This document shows positions 1 through 9,949 of a stretch of 64,000 bases of DNA, one piece after another. Source of the DNA: Nitrosomonas sp. (lineage in GTDB: Bacteria; Pseudomonadota; Gammaproteobacteria; Burkholderiales; Nitrosomonadaceae). The notes below the pieces were generated by a model. It was not told the DNA's origin and searched no databases. It worked only from the letters and a program-made list of their open reading frames with translations. Both the position numbers and the translations under genes were made by a program. Numbering within the stretch: position 1 is the stretch's first letter; each line of letters starts with the position of its first letter. Where the stretch lies: the NCBI GenBank assembly GCA_031316255.1, contig JALDQW010000001.1, positions 434,001 to 498,000 of the forward strand, given 5' to 3'.

Positions 1-1883
1 TGCAGCAACCCTGAAGTCCCAACACCAGTACCTGTGCCAGAATCAGTATCTTCATAAGAACCGATCAGCCGGTCGCTTGATAACGGCGGGTCAACTTTTG
101 CGCGTGCGGCAAATGTTTCATCCTGGAAGTACAAAGGCTGTACGCCATAAATGGCAGGGTATCCGGCAACATAGATGATCATGTCACCCGGTTTGGTAAT
201 TCTGCCTTTGGCATCTTTAGTGGCACCCGGCAGGCGCATGCATTCGTCCGGTGTTAGTAAAGCACGTTGTGTTTCCTGCAGTGTACGTGTGACATGACCG
301 TGCATCATTGATGAGCGTCGGCCACTTGTCGTGATTTGTTCCTTGATCACCGTAGTCTGGCCGGTAAGTTTGGATAAGTGTTCTGCAGTTTCAATACGAT
401 TGGGTGCGAATGCAGTCTGGATATGACAATTGGAAGTAATCGCTTCATCATGGCCGTAACCGGATTCCCGGCTTTTAAGCTGATTGATATCCTGGCAGAT
501 CAGATACGCCTTGATACCGTAACCGGCAATAAACGCCAACGATTCCTGGAAGATTTCCAATTTACCCAAACTTGGAAACTCATCGAGCATAAGCAGCAGC
601 CGGTGTTTGTAATGCGTAACCGGTTCACCATTCTGGAATACCATCTGACCAGCAAGCTTGCGAACAATCATATTGATCAGGATGCGGATTAGCGGACGCA
701 ACCGTGATTTGTCGTTCGGATGTGAAACAATATAGAGGCTGACAGGATTATTCTGGTGCATCAAATCACGAACACAGAAATCCGATTCGCTGATATTGTT
801 TGCCACAATCGGATCACGGTATAAAGCCAGATACGATTTGGCAGTTGATAACACGGAACCGGCTTCTTCTTCAGGGCGATCCAACATGTCCTTGGCACTG
901 GCAGCGATAACCGGATGTGCGTGATCACCTTCCGGCATGATCATTTCCATCCAGAGTTCACGAATATCACGGTCTGGATCGGACAATAAGGCATCGACAG
1001 CCGGTAGTGTGGCTGGCGCACCTTCTCTTTCCGATTGATACAGCACATGCAGAATCAATCCAACCAAAAGTGCATGTGCAGTCTTTTGCCAGTGCGTTTC
1101 CAATCCCTTACCATCAGGATCAACGATCAGGTTCACGAGATTCTGCACATCGGCCACTTCGGTACCGCTGCCAATGATGATTTCATCGAGTGGATTCCAG
1201 CGACAACTTGAAGTAGATGCTGGGTCAAAACGCAACACATTGTTGTTTGCATAGTACTTGCGCCACCCTGCAGTCAAAGCCCAGAGCTCGCCTTTGAGAT
1301 CGGTAATGACGGTACTTTGTGTCCAGGACAACAAAGTTGGAATGACGAGACTCACACCTTTACCCGAACGAGTCGGTGCAAAACACAGTACATGTTCCGG
1401 GCCGCTGTGTTTGAGATAATGCGTTCTGCCGGACTTATCACGCCAGGCACCGACATAAACCGCTTCACCGCCTTTGTTTTTTTGGGAAGACAACAATCCG
1501 GCGGCTTCGATATCCTTTTTTTCCGCCCATCGGGCTGAACCATACAGATTGCGGTTTGCCCGTGAAGAATTAGCAAGCATCATCTTGACGATCAATACCA
1601 GAATCAACCCGACACTGGAGAACAGAATGCCGTAACCGGCAGCCAGATCAAAGATACCCGGATGCTGGTCATACCATTGATTACTCCACACCACAATCGA
1701 CCAGGGTGCATAGAGTTGATTAAAGTGTGATCCGAGCTGATCCTGATAATTGAACTGGTGTGCAAAGTATTGCGTTGCAACCTGAAACCCTCCAATCAGA
1801 AACACAATACCCAGCAAGCGGACGATCAGAGTATCTTTCTTTGCGTTTCTGTTTTCCTGGAAACCGGAATTGTATTTGTTCAT
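1..1883 (-). CDS. traG: TraG/VirD4-type coupling protein, 3' end off the window
   Basis: This is the type IV coupling protein: an inner-membrane ATPase that links the relaxosome to the mating channel. The frame is open from an ATG at 1883 down to base 1, about 627 codons; RP4 TraG is about 635 residues, so little is missing. Two hydrophobic segments lie in the first 100 residues. A Walker A motif (APTRSGKGVSLV) is near residue 165 and a Walker B motif (LLLMLDEFPSLG) near residue 427, both typical of TraG. The start shares one base with the traI stop, which implies translational coupling. The traI-then-traG order matches RP4 apart from traH, which in RP4 lies inside traI. Confidence 0.93.
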   Translation of the reverse strand, partial: MNKYNSGFQENRNAKKDTLIVRLLGIVFLIGGFQVATQYFAHQFNYQDQLGSHFNQLYAPWSIVVWSNQWYDQHPGIFDLAAGYGILFSSVGLILVLIVKMMLANSSRANRNLYGSARWAEKKDIEAAGLLSSQKNKGGEAVYVGAWRDKSGRTHYLKHSGPEHVLCFAPTRSGKGVSLVIPTLLSWTQSTVITDLKGELWALTAGWRKYYANNNVLRFDPASTSSCRWNPLDEIIIGSGTEVADVQNLVNLIVDPDGKGLETHWQKTAHALLVGLILHVLYQSEREGAPATLPAVDALLSDPDRDIRELWMEMIMPEGDHAHPVIAASAKDMLDRPEEEAGSVLSTAKSYLALYRDPIVANNISESDFCVRDLMHQNNPVSLYIVSHPNDKSRLRPLIRILINMIVRKLAGQMVFQNGEPVTHYKHRLLLMLDEFPSLGKLEIFQESLAFIAGYGIKAYLICQDINQLKSRESGYGHDEAITSNCHIQTAFAPNRIETAEHLSKLTGQTTVIKEQITTSGRRSSMMHGHVTRTLQETQRALLTPDECMRLPGATKDAKGRITKPGDMIIYVAGYPAIYGVQPLYFQDETFAARAKVDPPLSSDRLIGSYEDTDSGTGTGVGTSGLL

Positions 1884-3538
1884 CACAGACTCCTTCGGTG
1901 CGTTGAAGTTTTGGATCGTTTCTGAAATACAACTTGTTTCGATAATTGTTTGCGGTGCCGTTCAAGTTCAGGGTCGTCAAACGTAACGCGAATTTTGTTC
2001 TGAACAGCAGTCTGCACAATAGACTTTTTAAAATCATCAGAGCCATTAACCGACAGGTGATTGCCGTATTTTTTGATAGCAAACTGCAACACGTCAACAA
2101 GGGAATCATTCAAAACATTCGATGCAACAAACAACCGTTTGCCGTCATCACGCACAGCCGTAGTACCAGCTATGTAAAACACCGTACCGTCTTTGGTCAC
2201 GGACTCAATACCATCTGTTCTGGACTTGTCGTTATTATATTTATTGCCAGCAATGGAATCACGCAAAACTGAGCTAGTTCCGTTGCGTCTGTTGCTTCTG
2301 GCGCGCAATATTGCTAGCGCTTCGGTATTGCCTCTTTTAGCTTCAATCGTTAGCCAGTCAAGCCATGCCATTCTGCGAGTATTGGCTTTTAATTGCGTAT
2401 ACGCTTCGCGGTAATCGCGTTTGATTTCATTCAGCGTTGTTTTGAATTGGAGACTTACGGTTGCATACAAGGCTTTCTTGCCAAGCGGCCCAGTCTGCAC
2501 ATGTTTGATGATGCCGCGCTTGGATCTTGCTTTCTGTTTGGTGCCTTCAATCAACAGATCGCGCTGTTCCCGCAATATAAGCCATTGTTCTTTGCGCCAA
2601 GAAGCTGCATTGGTTTGTTGTTGCTGATAGCGCTCATACAATCTGGAAGTATCAACATGGTTTTGCAGCGGTCTGGGTTGATAGTGTTTGGTTTTTACTT
2701 TTGATGTTTTGGCATTCTGTGTTTTGGTTCTGGTCTGCGCTTGTACTTGTGTGTGCTCTTGTGACTGTGATGTTTCCAGGCTATCTGCTGCAAGTTCAAA
2801 AGCGCCAAGCCGTTTGATCAGATTGGGTTTTGATAAAGACCGGTCAACTGAACTCGCTTTAACGGCAACACCATTGCTAGAAACAAGCACCAGACCATTA
2901 CCACGTTCCTTGATTTCCAGACCATGGATGTAAAGTACCTGGTGTAAATCCTGCCAGGTTTTTGTGTTTTTGATGTCATCAAGGCATTCGCGCCGAATCC
3001 AGCCCAGCAGACTCTCGACACCGGCTTTGGATTCCATGTCGATGTGACGATTGACTCGTTGATGATTATCGTGCGCAAGATTGAATTCAGATTCCAGTTG
3101 TTCGCACAGACCGGCAATCTTTGCGTAGTCAAAGTAGGGATTGTGAATTGTGAATCGCTCTGGATGAATTTTATTAATGGCAACATGGATATGCAGGTTG
3201 TCGGTGTCGTGGTGCACGACACTGATGCGCTGGTGATCTTTAAAGCCAAGACCTTCGCATAATCTTTCTTCGATTTCAGCGAGATTCTGATCGTTCACTC
3301 TATCATCCGGTTGAAAGCTGATAATCAGATGATAGATTTTGTCGGATGTGGCGCGCATGTTCATACGCTGCGTAGCTAGAATCTCAATGACAGCATCATC
3401 CATATTCTCAAACGCACAATTTGTGATACGCACAACCCCGACACGCTCCGTTTTGCTTTGGCTGTCGGTAATGTAATTCACAAGCCTGGCAAACCGGCTG
3501 GCATTTTGGGTTCTGACGGGTATATGTTTTGCGATCAT
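1883..3538 (-). CDS. traI: Conjugative relaxase, MOBP family, RP4 TraI-like
   Basis: The relaxase nicks oriT and stays covalently attached to the 5' end of the transferred strand. The N-terminal half follows RP4 TraI closely: it starts MIAKHIPVR, has the catalytic tyrosine at residue 22 (LVNYITD), and carries the metal-binding histidine motif HHDTDNLHIHVAINKIHP near residues 109 to 126. At 551 residues it is shorter than RP4 TraI (about 732), mostly in the C-terminal half, which is rich in glutamine and basic residues here. It lies 19 bases downstream of traJ and touches traG, as in an operon transcribed away from oriT. Confidence 0.95.
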   Translation of the reverse strand: MIAKHIPVRTQNASRFARLVNYITDSQSKTERVGVVRITNCAFENMDDAVIEILATQRMNMRATSDKIYHLIISFQPDDRVNDQNLAEIEERLCEGLGFKDHQRISVVHHDTDNLHIHVAINKIHPERFTIHNPYFDYAKIAGLCEQLESEFNLAHDNHQRVNRHIDMESKAGVESLLGWIRRECLDDIKNTKTWQDLHQVLYIHGLEIKERGNGLVLVSSNGVAVKASSVDRSLSKPNLIKRLGAFELAADSLETSQSQEHTQVQAQTRTKTQNAKTSKVKTKHYQPRPLQNHVDTSRLYERYQQQQTNAASWRKEQWLILREQRDLLIEGTKQKARSKRGIIKHVQTGPLGKKALYATVSLQFKTTLNEIKRDYREAYTQLKANTRRMAWLDWLTIEAKRGNTEALAILRARSNRRNGTSSVLRDSIAGNKYNNDKSRTDGIESVTKDGTVFYIAGTTAVRDDGKRLFVASNVLNDSLVDVLQFAIKKYGNHLSVNGSDDFKKSIVQTAVQNKIRVTFDDPELERHRKQLSKQVVFQKRSKTSTHRRSL

Positions 3539-3557
3539 AAGGTTTAGCGGCTAAATG

Positions 3558-3902
3558 TTATTGTCTGGTGATTAGTTTCTTTAAAACCCGGCTCATGAGT
3601 GCCTGGGTTTCCTTGATTTCCCTTAATACAGAAAAGATTTCCTTTCTGTCCATGCCGACTGCGCGCTTGTCGTCGCTTAACCAGAATTTGAGTAACCCGC
3701 CAGCTCTGCCGAGATCGCCGTTGATTTTTAGCAGATGTTTGACCTGTACTAGATCGATAGTGCTCTGAACGGTATGGCCCAGGCATACCTGGCGCATGTA
3801 ACGCGCAACCGGCAAACCTGTGTTGCGGGCTTTGCTTTTAATTGCCTGTTCTTCGTGTGAACTTACCGGAACACGCAGATGTTTGTTGCGCTTATCGTTC
3901 AT
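3558..3902 (-). CDS. traJ: Relaxosome protein TraJ, oriT-binding
   Basis: A 114-residue protein resembling RP4 TraJ, the ribbon-helix-helix-like protein that binds next to nic and recruits TraI. The conserved block KINGDLGRAGGLLKFWLSDD sits near residues 59 to 78; in RP4 the equivalent is INGDLGRLGGLLKLWLTDD. The N-terminal part (EEQAIKSKARNTGLPVARYMRQ) fits a DNA-binding fold. It is the first gene leftward of oriT and precedes traI, so it probably shares the promoter in the oriT region. Confidence 0.9.
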   Translation of the reverse strand: MNDKRNKHLRVPVSSHEEQAIKSKARNTGLPVARYMRQVCLGHTVQSTIDLVQVKHLLKINGDLGRAGGLLKFWLSDDKRAVGMDRKEIFSVLREIKETQALMSRVLKKLITRQ

Positions 3903-3956
3903 ACAGTTTCTCTTTCTAGCCTCGCAGAGCAGGATTCGTTGAGCACAGTCATGTGC

Positions 3957-4021
3957 GAATAAGACAGGTGAAGCAGATAACTTTGGCAGAAGTTAGCTAA
4001 CTTCACATATCCTGCCCTGCG
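3957..4021 (+). other. oriT: Origin of transfer (oriT), IncP-alpha type
   Basis: Between the divergent traJ and traK lies a close analogue of the RP4 oriT. GAATAAGACAGGTGAAG (3957-3973) corresponds to the RP4 segment GAATAAGGGACAGTGAAG. A palindrome GAAGTTAGCTAACTTC spans 3989-4004. The nic region CTTCACATATCCTGCCC (4001-4017) matches RP4 CTTCACCTATCCTGCCC at all but one base. By analogy the relaxase cuts after G4014, within ATCCTG|C, on this strand. The position and polarity relative to traJ and traK are the same as in RP4. Confidence 0.9.
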
Positions 4022-4040
4022 TTTTTAGTAAACTGGGGTT

Positions 4041-4098
4041 ATAGTATCACTAAAAAAATAGTTTGCAAATCGTATAACAATCATTATAATGATACTAT
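4041..4098. repeat. Inverted repeat in the oriT-traK intergenic region
   Basis: ATAGTATCA (4041-4049) and TGATACTAT (4090-4098) form a perfect 9-bp inverted repeat with 40 bases between. The rest of the gap up to traK at 4276 is very A+T rich, with TATAAT-like sequence at 4085-4090. In RP4 this side of oriT holds TraK binding sites and the traK promoter, so an operator or promoter role is likely. The exact function is inferred. Confidence 0.5.
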
Positions 4099-4275
4099 AT
4101 GCGTACTTATTGTTACAATAATTAACAATAAAACAACTATTTGTAATGATCTGATAAGTAAACAGAAAGCAAATGAAAAGTATTTGGTAAGTAAAATAAA
4201 TTTTTTGCGTGGCGCAAAAAAAATTTAAAAAATTAAAATTAAATTTTCGCCAAAGATGAAATCAGGGTAACTGCT

Positions 4276-4608
4276 ATGAAATTCTCATTGTCTGAACGGG
4301 TATCCAAAAGAGAACAGGACAAACCAGGCCGCAAGAATAAACATTTGCCCACCTTTCTGGCATTAAAGGGGGAAATCAACCAAGCACTGACCGATGGGTG
4401 GTCGATGTATCAAATCTGGTCGACACTGCGTGCAGAACAAAAACTGGTTTGCTCATATGTCTGGTTCAGGAATCTTTGCCAGAAACACATACACGACACA
4501 TCACAACAACAGCATCATTCGGTAAAGCCGGTTAAAACACCGGCAGGTGTTTCTCAGGAAGACAGCTTTACTTTCAGTTCAACAATTAACAAGGAGGATC
4601 TGATCTAA
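4276..4608 (+). CDS. traK: oriT-binding protein TraK
   Basis: RP4 TraK binds and wraps the leading side of oriT. This 110-residue protein shares the TraK layout: a basic start, a central block ending in SYVWFRNLCQKHI (RP4: SYETFRSHARRHI) and a C-terminal FTFSSTINKEDLI that mirrors RP4 FTFNPTPDKKDLL. The middle and tail diverge, but position, length and both conserved blocks agree. The stop overlaps the traL start by one base, so traK, traL and traM form an operon reading away from oriT. Confidence 0.82.
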   Translation: MKFSLSERVSKREQDKPGRKNKHLPTFLALKGEINQALTDGWSMYQIWSTLRAEQKLVCSYVWFRNLCQKHIHDTSQQQHHSVKPVKTPAGVSQEDSFTFSSTINKEDLI

Positions 4609-5339
4609 TGGCTAAAATACATATGATTCTGCAAGGCAAGGGCGGTGTGGGCAAATCGTTTATTGCTTCTACACTCGCACAACATAAATTCGCCAAAGGG
4701 AAAAATCCTTTGTGCATTGACACCGATCCGGTCAATGCCACGTTTCATGGATTCAAGAAATTGAATGTGCACCGGATTAATGTAATGAACAATGATGAGA
4801 TTGATCCCAGAAAGTTTGATGATCTGATTGAGCTTATCGCCAATACGGAAAACGATGTCATTATTGATAACGGTGCCAGTACGTTTGTGCCGATGTCGCA
4901 TTACCTGATCAGCAACCAGATTCCGGCACTGTTGCTGGACATGGGGCATGAACTGGTTGTTCATACCGTTATTACCGGCAGTCAGGCCATGCTCGATACA
5001 CTCAACGGTTTTGCGCATCTGGTGAAACAGTTTCCTGAAGAAGCATTGTTTGTTGTCTGGCTTAATCCCTATTGGGGCGAGATTGTCATGAACGGCAAAC
5101 GGTTTGAGGATATGAAGGTATACCAGGATAACAAAAAACGTGTATCCGCGATTATCCGTGTGCCGCACTACAAGGCCGAAACCTTTGGCAAGGATTTGAG
5201 CGAAATCCTGCAATCCAAGCAGACATTCAGTGAAGCGCTGGAAGACAAGAATCTCCCGATCATGGTGCGCCAGCGTTTGAACATTATTAAAAAGCAGCTC
5301 TTTGCCAGCATCGAAAACGTTGCCGCCGTATTGACATGA
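4608..5339 (+). CDS. traL: TraL, ParA/MinD-type ATPase of the transfer region
   Basis: A 243-residue P-loop ATPase with the deviant Walker A motif QGKGGVGKS near residues 9 to 17, characteristic of ParA/MinD relatives. Long stretches agree with RP4 TraL as remembered, such as PLCIDTDPVNATFHGF, DVIIDNGAS and FVVWLNPYWG. In RP4 TraL is not essential for transfer and its exact role is unsettled. It overlaps traM by four bases (ATGA). Confidence 0.9.
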   Translation: MAKIHMILQGKGGVGKSFIASTLAQHKFAKGKNPLCIDTDPVNATFHGFKKLNVHRINVMNNDEIDPRKFDDLIELIANTENDVIIDNGASTFVPMSHYLISNQIPALLLDMGHELVVHTVITGSQAMLDTLNGFAHLVKQFPEEALFVVWLNPYWGEIVMNGKRFEDMKVYQDNKKRVSAIIRVPHYKAETFGKDLSEILQSKQTFSEALEDKNLPIMVRQRLNIIKKQLFASIENVAAVLT

Positions 5340-5761
5340 ATGACGAACTGGACGTGCTCATCAAAAGAATCGCATCAGAACACGGCATTGCCTTGTCTCA
5401 GGACGATCCGGTGTTGATGATGCATACCTTGAACAAAGTGCTGCTGGAACAAAATCAGCAAGCGCATGCACAACTGTTAAACCAGTACGAAGCTATTCTG
5501 CAGGAAAATTTTAATCAATGGCAGTCATACGCCAGCAAAAAAGCCAATGCATTGATCGCTGCGCAACAAAACAAGACCAGCAACTCAAATGACCAGACCG
5601 CCGAACAATGCATGCAGTTGATCAGCGAGAAAATCAGGATAGCCATCAATCATGAGTTCCGCGATCTCACCAGAATTTCCAGGCAAGCGGCCATCATGAA
5701 TTTACTGGCAGCAGTTCTGGTGTTGATTTCGGTTGTGCTGGTTTTTGTGATCTTGAACTAA
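5336..5761 (+). CDS. traM: TraM, small membrane-anchored transfer protein
   Basis: This 141-residue protein follows traL exactly as in RP4 and opens like RP4 TraM (a DELDVLIKRIASEHG-type start, then DDPVLMMHTLN). The middle is predicted helical, rich in glutamine, and possibly coiled coil. The last 25 residues form one hydrophobic segment (AVLVLISVVLVFVILN), so it is probably tail-anchored in the inner membrane. In RP4 TraM affects transfer efficiency; its precise function is not known. Confidence 0.85.
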   Translation: MNDELDVLIKRIASEHGIALSQDDPVLMMHTLNKVLLEQNQQAHAQLLNQYEAILQENFNQWQSYASKKANALIAAQQNKTSNSNDQTAEQCMQLISEKIRIAINHEFRDLTRISRQAAIMNLLAAVLVLISVVLVFVILN

Positions 5762-5836
5762 CAACCAACTAGCCATCTACCGGTAATTGAGCAGATAAAA
5801 ATTCATGACTACTCGAGAAGCAGTGGAGTTAGAGAG

Positions 5837-6064
5837 ATGAGTGAAACAAATTTGACCCTAAGCAAAATAATCAAGTCCGGCGAAAATATGGAAGAGGTTG
5901 ATCCGGTCGTGGCCGCACAAATTATCGGCGTAAAAGTGAATACGCTTGCCTCATGGCGCTGCACAAAGAAGGAAATCATTCCTTTCTATAAAATAGGCAG
6001 CAAGATCAGGTACAAAATATCTGATTTGATCGCCTGGAAAGAAAGCAAAAGAGTGTGCCGATAA
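5837..6064 (+). CDS. AlpA/excisionase-like helix-turn-helix protein
   Basis: A 75-residue protein whose last 55 residues form a MerR-like helix-turn-helix of the AlpA/excisionase type: VAAQIIGVKVNTLASWR, then IPFYKIGSKIRYKISDLIAW. Such proteins regulate integrase genes or act as excision factors on islands. The start at 5837 follows a GAGAG ribosome site; a later ATG (5888) would leave only the domain. A decayed copy of the 3' end lies at 12796-12853 beside the tRNA. No integrase is adjacent here. Confidence 0.75.
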   Translation: MSETNLTLSKIIKSGENMEEVDPVVAAQIIGVKVNTLASWRCTKKEIIPFYKIGSKIRYKISDLIAWKESKRVCR

Positions 6065-6535
6065 TGCGTATGGGTTTACATGCGACCTGACACTTTTGGG
6101 CTTAAAGCACGATCAAACCGTACTGTCGCCATTCGGCCAAAACCAGTCTGTGGCCTGTTTCCAGTGGACGGCTGATCAACCTTTAAAAGCGAGCATTCAG
6201 TAAATCCTAACTTTTATATTTATAAGCATGAAACTTAATGAAATTAAAATCACTATTTTTTATTTTGAGGCACGAAAATAGGCTGTATGGCTGAGTGGGC
6301 ATGGTTTTTCAGGGTTTTTGCAACTGGCTAACTTTTAGGTAAAAGTTAGCCAGTTTATTGGTTCAGATGTTAGGAAAAATTGGTTCAGATGTTAGGAAAA
6401 TAGAGTAGGTACTACGATCGTTAACTCTCGATAGATTATGTTATCAATAGTAAACACGGGAAAATAAGTTACTCGTTTTATCTGTTTAGTCTCTTATCAG
6501 TCAAATCATCTCAAATTATGATAAGAATTTTGTAT
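6065..6535. repeat. Gene-free stretch with a perfect 14-bp hairpin and a 22-bp tandem repeat
   Basis: No credible gene is seen here. ACTGGCTAACTTTT (6323-6336) and its exact complement (6341-6354) form a 14-bp stem with a 4-base loop. Immediately after, ATTGGTTCAGATGTTAGGAA plus two more A occurs twice in perfect tandem (6357-6378 and 6379-6400). The hairpin could be a terminator for the pseudogene that ends at 6536 or a recombination or regulatory site. A partly similar sequence occurs at 12551-12583. Confidence 0.6.
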
Positions 6536-7689
6536 TTATCGTGCCTCGGCAAGTGTTCGCACGATGGTGAATTCTGTTAATTTTTCGCAGGCTGCGATAG
6601 CTGATCGGCCGATACGAGTCAAGTAGTATCGATAGGTTTTGGCGACACGTTTTATCAGACCCAGGATGCGCAAGCGCTTGAGATAGCGAGATAGTTTTCC
6701 ATTTGAAACTGAAGGAATATGTTTCTTCAGGTCAGCTCTGCGAAGACCATGGATATTGAACTCAGGCCGTTGAATGGCACGTAACAAATTTTGTTCAGTT
6801 GCATCGAAGAAATTGAAGCCACGAACCTGAGTGCCATGATCTATTTTTGTTTCGGTCAGTTGCCGTAAGGCACGGCGTCCATTGGAGAAATCATGGAGTG
6901 AGGGTAGAAAATCAAGGTAGCGGCGATTACAGCCGAGAAGAATCTCGCGCAAATCAATGATGCTGTAAATGGATTTTTTGAGTGGGGCGAGCTCACGTGT
7001 AACAGAGCCGTCCCGGTGTTCAACCTTGCGGTGGTGTTTAAAAAAGGAAACGTCGTTGGTTGTTGTTTCAATACGCAACACACGTTTGAACTTGTCGTAT
7101 ATTTTGACTGATGCACTGCCCATGCGGTGCTTGATACAGGTTCCCTCAATGCGAGTGGACAAGCGAGAACCAAGTTCCTGCGCCAGTTGCGGTGTAATCT
7201 TTTTGCCAAGGAAAGAGGATACATGCTCGGCCTTCACTGCGATGACTGCTTGCCGGGATATGTCTTCAAAAAGGGGTTGCAGGACGGTATCAGAACGAAA
7301 TACCAAGTCGGTTGCGTATTCGGTTTGCATGAGACTCCAGTGATAGAGTTGTTGGAATTCCTCTTGTACCGGGCAACACATTTTGGCATAACGATCCAGA
7401 ATGCGGTGCAGATCATCAGGTTTGAGTTGGTCTGACAGAGACTGTGCTCTGGCAAAATCATCAATGCGAATGAATGCATTATCGGCCATCGCATAGCCAA
7501 TATTGTTTGCGAGCAGCTTGTTCTCAAGCCAAGCATGACCATTACAATAAAACTGCAAGCGGAAAGGACACCAGGTGGGTACGCGCAGATAACACAGCCC
7601 CACCTCTTCGTCGATGAAGTAAAAATGTCAATCGGCATTGAAAATTTTCCAGTCATCGGCGTCGAAAAGTTTCCACCTTGCTTAGTTGG

Positions 7690-8436
7690 TTAATCGGTCT
7701 CTATGCATTGTTTTCGATGCTTGAAACGGTACGAATCGTTACCGGTTTCCAGGATGTCGCAATGATGTGTAATGCGGTCTAACAGTGCAGTGGTCATTTT
7801 GGCATCTCCGAAAACCTGCACCCACTCACTGAATTTCAGGTTGGTGGTTATAATGAGTGACGTACGCTCATAAAGCTGGCTGATCAAATGAAACAGTAAG
7901 GCGCCACCTGATTCCGGGAAAGGCAGATAACCCAGTTCATCGAGGATGACGGCGTCTACCTGAATGAGTCTTCTGGCCAGATTTCCGGTTTTATTCAACT
8001 GTTTTTCCTGCTCCAGCAGGTTGACCAAATCCACGACGTTATAGAATCGTATGCGTTTGCCGTGATGAATAGCGGCAACGCCCAGAGCAGTGGCCAAATG
8101 GGTTTTGCCGGTACCGGTGCCACCAATAAGGATGAGGTTATGCGCATCATCCATAAAAGCAGCCGTTGAGAGCTGTTCTATCTGTTGGCGTGAGAGCGGT
8201 GTTTCATCCCAGTCGAATTTCACCAGGTCGCGGTGGATTGGAAACTTTGCAGCCTTCATCTGGTATTTAAGGCTGCGTAGCTGGCGTTCGGCTATTTCGG
8301 CGTCGATCAGCTGGCTTAACGCAGCTTGCGGCGATACTGGCTTGCGTTGCGGCATTTCAGCGCTTAACTCAGACCAGGCTTCCGCCATGCCGTACAGATG
8401 CAGTGCTTTGAGTTGGGTGAGCAGATCAGTGGACAT
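7690..8436 (-). CDS. istB: IS21 helper ATPase IstB
   Basis: A 248-residue AAA+ ATPase related to DnaC/DnaA that assists IstA in target selection and transposition. Walker A is [11 protein letters not shown] near residues 104 to 114; Walker B is [12 protein letters not shown] near residue 170. Length and start ([21 protein letters not shown]) are normal for the family, and it overlaps the end of istA by 11 bases, as in other IS21 elements. It looks intact. Confidence 0.95.
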   Translation of the reverse strand: MSTDLLTQLKALHLYGMAEAWSELSAEMPQRKPVSPQAALSQLIDAEIAERQLRSLKYQMKAAKFPIHRDLVKFDWDETPLSRQQIEQLSTAAFMDDAHNLILIGGTGTGKTHLATALGVAAIHHGKRIRFYNVVDLVNLLEQEKQLNKTGNLARRLIQVDAVILDELGYLPFPESGGALLFHLISQLYERTSLIITTNLKFSEWVQVFGDAKMTTALLDRITHHCDILETGNDSYRFKHRKQCIETD

Positions 8437-9949
8437 GGCGATTTCCCAGTAAATGATCGTAACGCTGGAAATCAGCCAGTGGTTCAGTGATTAATTGTAA
8501 GGTATCACCGGTATTCAGTGCCTTGGGACGAACCGGCTCAATCAGACGCCGGATTGCATTCTGCAGCGCACTGGCATTGACGACACCGGATTCCAATGCC
8601 AGCTCACAGGCTGTTTCGAGCGCATCAAGACCCGCTTCACGGGTCAGTAATAACAGATCAACAAAAGCACGCTCATTTTTGTCTTGCTTGCGAAGTTTCT
8701 CTCGTACGTGGTGGATTGCCTCCGGCAATTCCCAGTTCTGGAATGGCGCACCGTGCCGGATAGCGCCGGGCTTCTTCTCCAGTAAAGGTAGATAATGCCA
8801 TGGGTCGCAGACCAACTGATCGCGCAGGAAACTGCGTTGATGCGTCGCAATCGTTCTACCTTCTGCCACAATGTCAAGGTGATCGGCAAATATTCTGACT
8901 GAAACCACTTGCCCAGACCATTGGGCCGGTACACTGTACTGATTCCGGTCAACACGCACCAGGCAGGTTCTGGAGACTTTCATCAGATGCTCAACATAGC
9001 CGGCAAATGGTGTTGTGATTTGACGCAATAATGATTGTTCCTACTGAAAACATTCCGCAATGGTTTGTGCAAAGTCAGGATGCTTCCTGTTAGACAGCTC
9101 ATGACAACGCTGCGCCAGCCAGCGGTTCAAGTCATCCAGCGTTGCAAACTTTACGCGTGGGGTGAACAGCCATTCTCTGACATTACCGACCTGATTCTCT
9201 ACCTGGCCTTTCTCCCATCCAGCAGCCGGTGTGCAAGCAACGGGTTCAAACAGATAATGATTCGCCAACGCCATAAACCGCCGGTTGAACTTCCTCTCCT
9301 TGCCGGTCAAGACCGTATCCACAATCGTCTTGGGATTGTCATAAACCATCTGCAGCGGCACGCCGCCAAAGAAAGCAAATGCACGATTATGCGCATCCAT
9401 CAGCATCTCCTGCGCCTCTCTGAGATAGGCGACGACAAACATTTTGCGGCTGTAACACAAACGAAAATGCGCCACTTTGACGATTTGTTCCAGCCCAACC
9501 AGCTCAACAACTTCCTGACTCCAGTCAAATTGACAGACTTCGCCGGGTTTAAACGCCAAAGGAACAAACGCCTGCTTAGGCGTCGGCGTATCCTTGTTCT
9601 CTGCTTTCCATTGCTTTACAAAACGCCGAACACTGTCATAAGCGCCTGTATAACCTTCAATTATCAAACCTTCATATAATCGCATTGCTGTTCGACGCTG
9701 CTTTTGCGGTAGTAATGCCTCTGTTTCCAGCCAACTGGTCAATAACGCTTTAAATTCACCCAGCTTCGGCGCATATTGCGTTTGACGCCGATATTCCGGT
9801 TCAGCCTCCGTCTTTAAATGTTTCCTGACTGTAGGACGGGACAGCCCCAATGAACGGGCAATTGAACTGATTTTTTCTTTACTGACAAAATGTCGCCTTC
9901 TGATTTCGGCAATTATATCCATCTCTATCACTCCAAAGTTCTCCAGCAA
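8426..9949 (-). pseudogene. istA: IS21 transposase IstA with an in-frame TAG
   Basis: IstA is the DDE transposase of the element. Residues 1-302 (9949 down to 9044) hold an N-terminal helix-turn-helix (IARSLGLSRPTVRKHL) and the DDE residues D142 (QFDWSQ), D204 (VYDNPK) and E251 (QVENQVG). A TAG at 9041-9043 then interrupts the frame after AECFQ. The same frame continues with EQSLLRQITTPFAGYVEHLM to 8426, giving about 507 codons, the normal length. One CAG-to-TAG change explains it. The catalytic core would still be made, but the C-terminal domain would be lost or separate. Confidence 0.9.

Noticed and set aside
4605..5213. 202-codon frame antisense to traL
   Set aside because: It is a shadow of traL, which has clear family resemblance and overlaps its neighbours as in RP4.
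4605..5339. TraL taken as a plasmid-partition ParA
   Set aside because: The ParA-like P-loop alone is ambiguous, but position between traK and traM and the shared blocks with RP4 TraL decide for a transfer-region protein. No parB or parS-like site adjoins.
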